NCBI GenBank assembly: GCA_023265495.1 | Contig: JAHFTP010000021.1 | Span: forward strand, 1-14,089 | DNA length: 14,089 nt | Source of the DNA: Chlamydiota bacterium | GTDB lineage: Bacteria > Chlamydiota > Chlamydiia > Chlamydiales > Rhabdochlamydiaceae | Direction: 5' to 3' | In this document: in pieces, positions 1 through 7,760 of the stretch | Layout: every line of letters begins with the position of its first letter | How positions within the stretch are numbered: position 1 is the stretch's first letter | Notes under the pieces: generated by a model | The model's database searches: none | What the model was told of the DNA's origin: nothing | What the model saw: the letters and a program-made list of their open reading frames with translations, nothing else | Made by a program: the position numbers and the translations under genes

Positions 1-2299
1 AGTCACTGTCACTACAAGTGCTAACAATAATAATGCCTTATTTTTAGGGACTGTCGACTCTGATGCTACAGCAAGAGCGTTTACTGTTGCTGCAGGAACG
101 GGTATTGTCAGTTTCGCTGACGATATAGGTCAGTTTAGAGCCTTAACCACTCTCACTACAACCAGTACTCGGCTGGATTTGGGAGCGAGCGTCACTACCA
201 CCGGTGCTCAAACCTATAACAACGCTGTGCTACTGACAGGAGATAGTTATCTCAGCGCAGGAAATACCATTACCTTAGGTGGTACAGTTAATGGCAACCA
301 TGCACTCGATATGATCACTAGTGTAGGAAACATACTCATCAATGGTAATATAGGTAATACTTTACCTCCGCTTAGCCTGCGAGCACAAGCAGCCGGCAAT
401 ATTGTTGCTACAAACGTCACTGTCACTACTGGAGATGGAGGATCACAGATCTATGTGTCTCCTTATTTAGTAACCGGAACTGTGGTTTTGACAGATAACT
501 CCTTTGATGGCATTGCTTTCTTAAGTACGGTGAAGGCTAGTGCTGCAGGTCAGTCCCTGCTCACCTGTAATGCGCCCATAGGTAAGGTGTTATTTAACGG
601 TGCAGTAGGTGGAGGAGGATTCACGCTACAAAATCTAACTGTGGCAGCAACGGACATCAACCAGATGAGTAGTGTAGCTGTACAAGATGACGGCATGGCA
701 GCAAGTGGAGCAAATGGGGTTCTTTCCTATACGGCTCCCAACAGCATCCTCATTGCGGGAGACATCACTGCAACAGGAAATACAACCGCAAGTGGTAACA
801 ATGCCAGTATCACAATAAATGATCCTGTAACTGTTGTAGGTAGTGTAAATATTACTACTGCCGGCAACGTGAGCAACAGCATGACCTTAAATGGTGTGCA
901 AGGGGAAGGGGTTCTTACTGTGGTAGACTCTAGCACAGCGTCAAGTACGATAAACTTCAACAATGCCCCTATTACGGGCCTTGGACGGTTTACCGCGGAA
1001 CTTGTAGGCGCTGGAACTACGGGAACCATTACCCTTGATACTGGTGCAGACATTGACATTTTAGGAAATGTCTACATGGATGTTAGTTCGACAGGAACGT
1101 TGACTTTAAACAATGACAGCATAAATACAAAAGGAGGAGCTGTAACACTTGTTGGAGCTAACTTGTCTATAGGACCTAATGTCAACACCAACGGAGGGAA
1201 CTTCCTACCTGACAGTACGGGTACTCTTGACATGTCAGGAAATCTGAACACTGCGGGGGGCCATGCTACCTACACAGCAACAGGACTTACCACAACAGAT
1301 GGAGATAGTATTTCCACAGGCGGCGGTAATATCCACTTTACAGGTGCTGATACCAACACAGCCACGATAAACACAGGTGGTGGCAACCTCACGGTAGACG
1401 GAGCGTATACGCATGATGCTAGTGCAGGCACGATTTCTACGGAGAATGGTACGGCAACATTCACAGGTGCAGCGACACTAAGCAGTGCATGTAACATTGA
1501 TGTAGGAGCGGGGGCTGTTTCCTTTGCTAGTACAGTTAATGGCAACAATGCGCTGACCATCACCGGTACAGGGAACTCCTCTGCAACATTTACCGGCGTT
1601 GTCGGTGGTGTTACTCCTGTAAATACGCTGCAAGTAGATGTAGGGACGATTACACAGAGCGCGGCTCTTACAAGCCAAGGTTCTGTAGCCTACACGGGTA
1701 ATAACGTGACTGTTGGAGGTCTAATGACTGTTACTGGAGGAGCTACTACCATAACGGCAGTAGATCATGTGAATCTGAATGCAAGCATTACAGATTCCAC
1801 TGCTGCAGCCGCAGGACGCGTTACGGTCATCGGTCCTACGACATTAGGTGCAAACGTTACCGTAAATACCAGTGGGGGAACGAGTGATGTCACCTTCTAT
1901 GGCATAGTAGATGCCGCAGCAACCGGCGGGGAAAGCCTTACTATCAATGCCGGCGCAGGTGCTAGTATCGTGAAGCTCGCAAGTGACGTGGGTCAGTATA
2001 GAAACCTCAGTACTCTTACTCTTACAGGTAGTCAACTGCAAATAGGAGCGAGCATTACCACTACCGGGGCTCAGACCTACAACAATCCTGTGCTTCTCAT
2101 AGGAGATAGCTATATGAAGACCGCGGGAGCTGTTACTTTCACAAATCCTGCAGCTACTATAGATGGGTATCATGTACTCGCTGTTGAAGCTGGGGGAGCA
2201 GTGACTGTCGGTGGTGTAGTGGGTGGATCGTTACCGCTGAGATTATTCAGTGTGAAAGGAGCTACTACTGTTGATGCGAACATCACTTCTAGGTACTAG
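1..2299 (+). CDS. Large repetitive exoprotein (filamentous-haemagglutinin / autotransporter-like beta-helix repeats), 5'-partial
   Basis: The frame is open from base 2 to the TAG at 2297-2299 (765 codons), so the gene starts left of the window. The TTG at 179 is only an internal codon. The protein is rich in G, T, N, V and S and has almost no charged or cysteine residues. It consists of degenerate repeats with a recurrent V/I-G-G-x-x-x-P/L-L turn (near nt 345, 599, 1595, 2214), a TVNGN motif (near 285 and 1533) and a GAQTYNN motif (near 206 and 2069). This composition is typical of right-handed beta-helix secreted adhesins, and the same repeats fill the next gene. A surface or secreted adhesin is inferred. 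The signal peptide and any TPS domain would lie outside the window. The protein stops inside a repeat (last residues ITSRY) with no C-terminal domain, so it may be a truncated paralogue of the 1739-residue neighbour. Confidence 0.8.
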   Translation, partial: VTVTTSANNNNALFLGTVDSDATARAFTVAAGTGIVSFADDIGQFRALTTLTTTSTRLDLGASVTTTGAQTYNNAVLLTGDSYLSAGNTITLGGTVNGNHALDMITSVGNILINGNIGNTLPPLSLRAQAAGNIVATNVTVTTGDGGSQIYVSPYLVTGTVVLTDNSFDGIAFLSTVKASAAGQSLLTCNAPIGKVLFNGAVGGGGFTLQNLTVAATDINQMSSVAVQDDGMAASGANGVLSYTAPNSILIAGDITATGNTTASGNNASITINDPVTVVGSVNITTAGNVSNSMTLNGVQGEGVLTVVDSSTASSTINFNNAPITGLGRFTAELVGAGTTGTITLDTGADIDILGNVYMDVSSTGTLTLNNDSINTKGGAVTLVGANLSIGPNVNTNGGNFLPDSTGTLDMSGNLNTAGGHATYTATGLTTTDGDSISTGGGNIHFTGADTNTATINTGGGNLTVDGAYTHDASAGTISTENGTATFTGAATLSSACNIDVGAGAVSFASTVNGNNALTITGTGNSSATFTGVVGGVTPVNTLQVDVGTITQSAALTSQGSVAYTGNNVTVGGLMTVTGGATTITAVDHVNLNASITDSTAAAAGRVTVIGPTTLGANVTVNTSGGTSDVTFYGIVDAAATGGESLTINAGAGASIVKLASDVGQYRNLSTLTLTGSQLQIGASITTTGAQTYNNPVLLIGDSYMKTAGAVTFTNPAATIDGYHVLAVEAGGAVTVGGVVGGSLPLRLFSVKGATTVDANITSRY
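2..2299 (+). repeat. Long-range internal duplication in the exoprotein gene (621-codon offset)
   Basis: A segment around bases 2-290 recurs around 1854-2190, offset by 1863 bases (621 codons) and in frame. It is clearest at 182-250 versus 2045-2113, where about 20 of 23 residues match (G-A-S-x-T-T-T-G-A-Q-T-Y-N-N-x-V-L-L-x-G-D-S-Y). The preceding D-x-G-Q-x-R-x-L motif is also shared (near 119 and 1982). The two copies bracket most of the visible gene, consistent with growth by module duplication. Confidence 0.75.
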
Positions 2300-2323
2300 A
2301 CTGCTAGGATCTTGAAGACAACC

Positions 2324-2370
2324 AAAAAAACCGCCTGAGCTTAAGTAAGCTCAGGCGGTTTTTCTTTTTT
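2324..2370 (+). terminator. Strong rho-independent terminator after the first exoprotein gene
   Basis: A 13-bp perfect inverted repeat (2331-2343 with 2346-2358, core CCGCCTGAGC / GCTCAGGCGG) is preceded by a run of seven A (2324-2330) and followed by TTTTTCTTTTTT. It lies 25 bases after the stop codon at 2299. The A tract on the other side means it could also work on the minus strand. It separates transcription of the two exoprotein genes. Confidence 0.93.
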
Positions 2371-2405
2371 ATCTGATTCTTTTTGTATAAATTAAAATAA
2401 AAACA

Positions 2406-2432
2406 TTTACAAATAAATTTATTTATCATACT
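2406..2432 (+). promoter_or_regulatory. Candidate promoter in the AT-rich leader of the large exoprotein gene
   Basis: Between the terminator and the next start codon lie about 100 bases that are very AT-rich. TTTACA (2406-2411, 5 of 6 to the -35 consensus) and CATACT (2427-2432, 4 of 6 to the -10) are spaced by 15 bases. CATAAT at 2434-2439 is a better -10 but has no partner at normal spacing. A perfect 14-bp palindrome AAATAAATTTATTT (2411-2424) lies within. A promoter must exist here because of the upstream terminator, but these exact boxes are uncertain. Confidence 0.25.
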
Positions 2433-2472
2433 TCATAATTAGGGCGGAAGAAGTCCTAGTTAATGAGGTGTT

Positions 2473-5400
2473 ATGCATTATTCTAAAGGTATTATAATTG
2501 CCGGAACTATTCCTTGTCTGTTTAGTTCCCTATGGCTGCATAGCCTTCCGCAAGATATACACATTTCTGAAGGGGAGGTGCAGATCTCTTCTGATAGAGA
2601 TTCCATGACGATTCATGCGTCGGATAAGTCTATTCTAGAATACAGCTCTTTTTCCATAGGGGCGCAGGAAAGGGTGACGTTTGTCCAGCCAAGCCACAAG
2701 GCTGTCGTGCTCAATAGAGTGGTAGGAGAAGATCCCTCACAGATTTTTGGAGCGCTCCAAAGCAATGGAAGAGTATTTTTAGTGAATCCCAATGGAGTCT
2801 ATTTTGGTCCTGACTCCAAGGTGGATGTAGGAGCGATCGTTGCCTCCACGTTAGACATAGCAGACGCAGATTATCGAAATGGGGTCTACTCCTTTTCCGG
2901 GAATGGTGAGGCAGAGATTATCAGCGAAGGGCTCATCGTAGCAGAGGAGGGAGCCATCCTCATCGCCCCACACATGGAGCATACGGGAAGCATTATTTCA
3001 GAAGGGGGAGACGTCTCTTTACTTTCCGGGGAGAAGGTAGAGGTCTATTTTTCAGGTGAAGGTCTCTTAGGCTATGTGGTAAGCAGTGCCATGAAAGATG
3101 TGCTCACTGCGCAGATGGATGGCAATATCGACACGCGTGATCTCATCCTCAGAGAGGTGATCAATACGGAAGGGATCCAAGAGGCGGTAGCCTTAGTGAA
3201 AAGGGGAGAGGAATATATTCTCACCTCTTCTCCGAGCGGCAGTATTACAATCACAGGGACCATTGACACGAGCTCTTCAGCGGAAAGCGGGGGCGATATC
3301 ACACTGATGGCTAGAGACATTTCTTTACTTGGAGCGGCGATCGACGCCTCCGGAGAAAGTGGGGGAGAGATCGTCATCGGCGGCATCCCCTCACTTATGG
3401 GGGAGATGACCTCCGGCCTCACCCATGTTGATGAGAACACTACGATTATCTCCGATAGTTGGGGTGATGGAGACGCGGGAACCATTACATTATGGTCTTC
3501 AGGAGATACGGTCTTTGACGGGTTCATCGGGTCCAGAGCTTTTTCTGAAGGAAAAGGTGGATTTGTTGAGACCTCCGCCAGGCGGGGAATAGGGATAAAG
3601 AAAGGGTTGGTGGACACGTCAAGTAGAGATGGATCTGTCGGTGAGTGGCTCATCGATCCCGATACGATCATCGTGATGACGGGAGGGATGGGCACGCTTG
3701 TAAGTGCTGCCTTATGCAGCGATACGAGCTCTTCCCTTACGGTGGATCCTGCAGTCATTGCACTTTCTCCAACTACTGTGACTCTATGTGCTTTGGGGAG
3801 CTCAGGGGGGACTATCACCGTCGTAGACAATATTACCATGAGTCTGTTGAACAATACAGCGCTTATCTTGCGCGTACAAGACAACGGCAGTATTTTTCTT
3901 GGGGCTAACATTAGCACCAACGGAGCGGCGCTGACCTTGCAAGGGCCTGTGATCTTAACAAATAACGTCACGTTGGATGCGACGGGAGGTGGGATAACCC
4001 CCGCGGGGTCTGCAATCATGTGTACCAATACCGTCAATAGCGATCTTCCCACGAGCAATAGGACATTTACCGTGACGGCAGGAACTGCCGGGCAGCTCTA
4101 TTTACAAGGGACCGCAGGTGCAACAAATCCACTTGGCAGTGTTTCCCTTACGGCGGGAGATGCTATCGTATATGCCGGCGCCCTTGCCACAGGTGGGGGG
4201 GCTATTACGGTCACAGGCCCCTCTATTTTGGAAGGGGATATGATCCTCGACACCACGGCGGGCGGCACTTCTCCTTCAGGAGCCAATATCTCTTTTTCCG
4301 GAAGCACGAGCACGATTGATGGTGGTTTTAAATGTAGACTTGACGCGGGAACCATGGGCGTCATCACGTTAGATGGGGTGGTTGGAGGGGCCGTTCCTTT
4401 AACTTCTTTTAATACAAAAGGCAGTGGCACCACGGTGGGCAATAATATCAACGCGAGTGGCAATACGGTGATTTTCGAGTCGCCCGTTACCCTTGCCAAT
4501 GATGTGACGATTACTGATTTTGGGACGTCTGGCGTGTTTTTTAGAAGTACGGTGCAATCAGATGGCGCTCTTTCTCCACGCAGCCTTGCGATAGATGCAC
4601 TGCTCGGCTCTACGTATTTTCTAGATGATGTGGGAGGTGGGGGGCTGCCTTTAGGCAACGTTACAGTATCATCTAATTATGTAGAACAAGCCGGCGATGT
4701 CACTCTAGCTGTTAATGACTCTTTATCTTATACGGGCTTTAGCCAAATCCTAATAAATGGAGACATTACTACTTCCGGTATGGGCAATGTCACCTTGAAT
4801 AATCCGGCGACTTTTGGAGAAGTGTCTACAATCACTTTCGGTGCGGGAACAACTACAATAAATGGCCTCTTAGGAGTAGGAAACCTCACCGTTACAGGGG
4901 CCGGCACGGTGAATTTCGTGGCTCCGACAGCAGAGATAGGCACTATTCAAGTTACGGCAGGGACGGTGAATGTGCCGGCACTAAGCCCCATTCATGCTAC
5001 CGGGGGGATCAGCCTGAATGCAGCCACCTCCACGATCAATGGAAACCTTCACGTCGTATCCGGAGATATCACCCTAGCCGGAACGACACTTACCTTAGAT
5101 AACTACCTCACCTCAGAAACAGGAAATATCCTCATTTCCGCTGCCACGCCATCCATTGGTGGCAAGGTGACACTGGGCAATGGCACTTTTACAGTAAATA
5201 ATGATGTGGTGCTCGTTGATGATTTAACTCTATTGGCGCAGCAAGGAGGGGCAGACTTTCAAGGGGCGGTGGACGGGAATTTTTCTCTGTCTGCACAGTG
5301 TTCCGCAGCGGGCTTCTTGCAATTTGAGCAGCTCGTAGGAGGAGTCACACCACTCTCCGGTGTTGATGTGTCCGCAGGGAACTATGTGCAAGCGAGCAAC

Positions 5401-7692
5401 ATCCTAGCCGGTGGAGATGTAACCATCTCTTCGAATGCGGGCGAGATTTCGGGCAGCATCATCACCACATCCAATAAGATTGCACTAAAAGGGGTATTTG
5501 AAACTAAGTCTGACATTGTGTTAGATACGACAGCCGTCGGTACATCAGCTGGGGCAGATATCTTACTTTCCGGGGTGACCAATACGATCTACAATAAGCT
5601 GATAGGTTTGAAAGACCTTATCTTAAAGGCCGGTGCTGGAAGGATCCGTATCGACGCCTCCGTATCAGGGGTGGGAGGGCAAAATCCCGGAACAAGCCTT
5701 GCCATCAATAATATCGATGCGCAGTCAGGGCAATCGATTGCTCTGAGCGGAAAAATCGTCTCCGGCAACCAAATACGGTTCAGACAGCCTATTTTACTTA
5801 ACAATGATACGGAGCTGCATTCCACCTCCGTAGCTGCTAATGCGATTCAACTAGATGCTACGGCCACCATCAACGGCAATCACGATTTGGTATTGAATTG
5901 TCAGGGAGGGGTGGTCATCAATGACATAATAGGGGGGAGTGATCCTTTAAGGAGTTTGACTATCAATGCAGCCGGTACCATTATCAATACCACTCTTATC
6001 AATACCAAGGGGGGAAGTCAGCTTTACAATACGCCGATCGTCTTGGAAAATGATCTTACAATGAGAGGGAGCGGTGGCAACATTCTCCTCGCTGATTTTG
6101 TTAATTCAGCCATCATGCAAAACAGGGCGTTGACGATAGAGGTGGCAGGGGCGAGCGCCACCTTAGAAGGGAACATCGGAGGGGGTATCGCCCTATCTAC
6201 GCTGTCAGTGAAGGCGCCGACGATTTCTCTATCCAATGATATCACGACGATCACCTCTGTGCAGCTCGGAGCTTCAGGCCAAGGGTATCTGCAAAGAGAT
6301 CTCACCATCACCTCTCCTTCTATCACCATCGACTGTGATATGAACAATGCCTACGACCTTACCTTAAGCGGTGGGATAGTCCCCGGGGTAGGAACAATAG
6401 CAATCAATGGAGCTGTGGGGGACTTGTCTCCGCTCCAGCTGCTCACAGTAAGTAATGGAGCCACACTGACCACCAATGAGATCACAGCAAGGGGCCTTGC
6501 AGTGAGCGGGGTGACGAATTCTACCTTCAACGGCCTCATCACCACGCATGATGTGGAAGGAATCTCTCTTAGCGGGACGAACTTTACCTTCACGTCAGAT
6601 ATTTCTTCGACGGGCGGCGGAGGTCTCACCACAACACATACGGGCACGCTCTCTTTTGCTCCCTTCACTTCCCTTACCTTGGCTGCAGGTTTTTTACAGA
6701 CGGGGCTCGGAGCGGTAAGCCTTGGAGCTAATATCTATACCAATAGTGCGGATGCGATCTTTTCCGGGCCCACTACCTTAACCGATACGGTGACTGTAGA
6801 TACGGGCCTCGGCTCCGGCAACCTTTTCTTCGGTGGTACGTTAAATGGACTCTTCGCCCTTGCCGTCAATACAAGTCTAGGTAATGTTACCTTTGCCGGA
6901 GCAGTAGGGGGTGTGACACAGCTAGGCAATATCCTCATCTACCAAGCCAACCAGGTAACGGCCCTATCTTCGATCCTATGCCAAGGCTTTGTGCAGGAGA
7001 GTGGATTTGATATCACTTCCTTCTCCTCCTCTTTAACGACGAATGGCAGGCTCGGAATCAACATCACAAACCAACATATTAACAATACAGGATCCCTTAT
7101 CACGACAAATATGGGCAATATTATTTTGAACTCCATCATTGGGTCTATCGGGACAGCAGGATCTCCTCTTACGATCTCCGATAGCGGTAGTCTCTATGTA
7201 GGCGCTTATTGTTCCGCTTATTTCCAGGGCACCGTGGCGGGAAGGATCTGCCCGGTGCGGTCGAATCCTTCTAGTTACACCTATCTCAACGGCTCCTTAG
7301 TCGATTACTCCGTCACTTGCGTCTGTGATGAGCCGAATCCACCACCACCTCCCCCATCTCCGGATGACGATGTCCCTTCACCCATTGCAGGAATCCCATC
7401 CAGATACTTACTAGCTCAAGGAATGACTTCCCATGATTGTACCTTTAGGAAAGATTCCCTTATGTGTAGATGGTACTTCGTGGAGCCCCATATCCAAGAT
7501 TACTGGTTCACAAAAGGAAATTATGTCTACACATCCTCTCCTAAATCCGTTTCAGTAGAGAGGACTTCTCTATTCACCGGGGGAAAAGCAAAGACCTCTG
7601 TACAGAAAGAGCCCTCTACAAGGAGACGGAGCCTGTGGCATCCCTTCTACCAACCACAAATTATGGACAGGGAAGTAAATAGAAAGGTATAA
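2473..7692 (+). CDS. Filamentous haemagglutinin family (TPS-domain) exoprotein / adhesin, 1739 aa
   Basis: Residues 1-27 form a signal peptide (K5, then a hydrophobic stretch to W22). Residues about 30-250 match the haemagglutination-activity (TPS) domain of type Vb secreted proteins: VLNRVVGEDPSQIFG, then NPNGVYFG near residue 105, then VGAIVASTLDI. Conserved exoprotein motifs GGFVETSA (about 361) and GEWLIDPDTI (about 390) follow. From about 400 to 1570 the protein is beta-helix repeat, with V/I-G-G/D turns near 634, 718, 952, 1151, 1233, 1313 and 1475. These intervals are roughly multiples of 80 residues. The tail has six cysteines (1580, 1593, 1616, 1618, 1656, 1665), a six-proline run near 1623 and an R/K-rich end. 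By family, it should cross the outer membrane through a TpsB porin and act as an adhesin, but no TpsB gene is in the window. The ATG has AGGTG only 2 bases upstream, an unusually short spacing. No other start keeps the signal peptide. Confidence 0.9.
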   Translation: MHYSKGIIIAGTIPCLFSSLWLHSLPQDIHISEGEVQISSDRDSMTIHASDKSILEYSSFSIGAQERVTFVQPSHKAVVLNRVVGEDPSQIFGALQSNGRVFLVNPNGVYFGPDSKVDVGAIVASTLDIADADYRNGVYSFSGNGEAEIISEGLIVAEEGAILIAPHMEHTGSIISEGGDVSLLSGEKVEVYFSGEGLLGYVVSSAMKDVLTAQMDGNIDTRDLILREVINTEGIQEAVALVKRGEEYILTSSPSGSITITGTIDTSSSAESGGDITLMARDISLLGAAIDASGESGGEIVIGGIPSLMGEMTSGLTHVDENTTIISDSWGDGDAGTITLWSSGDTVFDGFIGSRAFSEGKGGFVETSARRGIGIKKGLVDTSSRDGSVGEWLIDPDTIIVMTGGMGTLVSAALCSDTSSSLTVDPAVIALSPTTVTLCALGSSGGTITVVDNITMSLLNNTALILRVQDNGSIFLGANISTNGAALTLQGPVILTNNVTLDATGGGITPAGSAIMCTNTVNSDLPTSNRTFTVTAGTAGQLYLQGTAGATNPLGSVSLTAGDAIVYAGALATGGGAITVTGPSILEGDMILDTTAGGTSPSGANISFSGSTSTIDGGFKCRLDAGTMGVITLDGVVGGAVPLTSFNTKGSGTTVGNNINASGNTVIFESPVTLANDVTITDFGTSGVFFRSTVQSDGALSPRSLAIDALLGSTYFLDDVGGGGLPLGNVTVSSNYVEQAGDVTLAVNDSLSYTGFSQILINGDITTSGMGNVTLNNPATFGEVSTITFGAGTTTINGLLGVGNLTVTGAGTVNFVAPTAEIGTIQVTAGTVNVPALSPIHATGGISLNAATSTINGNLHVVSGDITLAGTTLTLDNYLTSETGNILISAATPSIGGKVTLGNGTFTVNNDVVLVDDLTLLAQQGGADFQGAVDGNFSLSAQCSAAGFLQFEQLVGGVTPLSGVDVSAGNYVQASNILAGGDVTISSNAGEISGSIITTSNKIALKGVFETKSDIVLDTTAVGTSAGADILLSGVTNTIYNKLIGLKDLILKAGAGRIRIDASVSGVGGQNPGTSLAINNIDAQSGQSIALSGKIVSGNQIRFRQPILLNNDTELHSTSVAANAIQLDATATINGNHDLVLNCQGGVVINDIIGGSDPLRSLTINAAGTIINTTLINTKGGSQLYNTPIVLENDLTMRGSGGNILLADFVNSAIMQNRALTIEVAGASATLEGNIGGGIALSTLSVKAPTISLSNDITTITSVQLGASGQGYLQRDLTITSPSITIDCDMNNAYDLTLSGGIVPGVGTIAINGAVGDLSPLQLLTVSNGATLTTNEITARGLAVSGVTNSTFNGLITTHDVEGISLSGTNFTFTSDISSTGGGGLTTTHTGTLSFAPFTSLTLAAGFLQTGLGAVSLGANIYTNSADAIFSGPTTLTDTVTVDTGLGSGNLFFGGTLNGLFALAVNTSLGNVTFAGAVGGVTQLGNILIYQANQVTALSSILCQGFVQESGFDITSFSSSLTTNGRLGINITNQHINNTGSLITTNMGNIILNSIIGSIGTAGSPLTISDSGSLYVGAYCSAYFQGTVAGRICPVRSNPSSYTYLNGSLVDYSVTCVCDEPNPPPPPPSPDDDVPSPIAGIPSRYLLAQGMTSHDCTFRKDSLMCRWYFVEPHIQDYWFTKGNYVYTSSPKSVSVERTSLFTGGKAKTSVQKEPSTRRRSLWHPFYQPQIMDREVNRKV

Positions 7693-7760
7693 AGGAAGGG
7701 CACTGCAAAGCCTTGCATGGGCGGAGGTTTAAGCTCGTGAATCGAGAGGTTAATCCTCTT

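Noticed and set aside
1..2299. Tandem-repeat appearance of the first gene read as possible CRISPR or satellite DNA.
   Set aside because: The repeats are in frame, degenerate at DNA level and of unequal spacing, and they encode a continuous protein. There is no uniform repeat-spacer pattern.
2285..2299. The ending ITSRY of the first exoprotein matching IPSRY in the tail of the second as a shared C-terminal motif.
   Set aside because: Only three residues match and the flanking sequence differs, so chance is the simplest explanation.
3072..4058. A 328-codon open frame on the minus strand inside the large exoprotein gene, plus several shorter ones at 4098-4658, 6024-6347 and 727-1563.
   Set aside because: These are antisense shadows of a G/T/S-rich coding sequence. 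They are rich in P, V and S by composition, have no motif or signal, and conflict with a clearly real plus-strand gene.
7693..7760. Small hairpins (TGCAA/TTGCA, CTCG/CGAG, AGAGG/CCTCT) between the convergent exoprotein and glgA genes as a bidirectional terminator.
   Set aside because: Stems are only 4-5 bp and no T tract follows on either strand, so a terminator cannot be supported.
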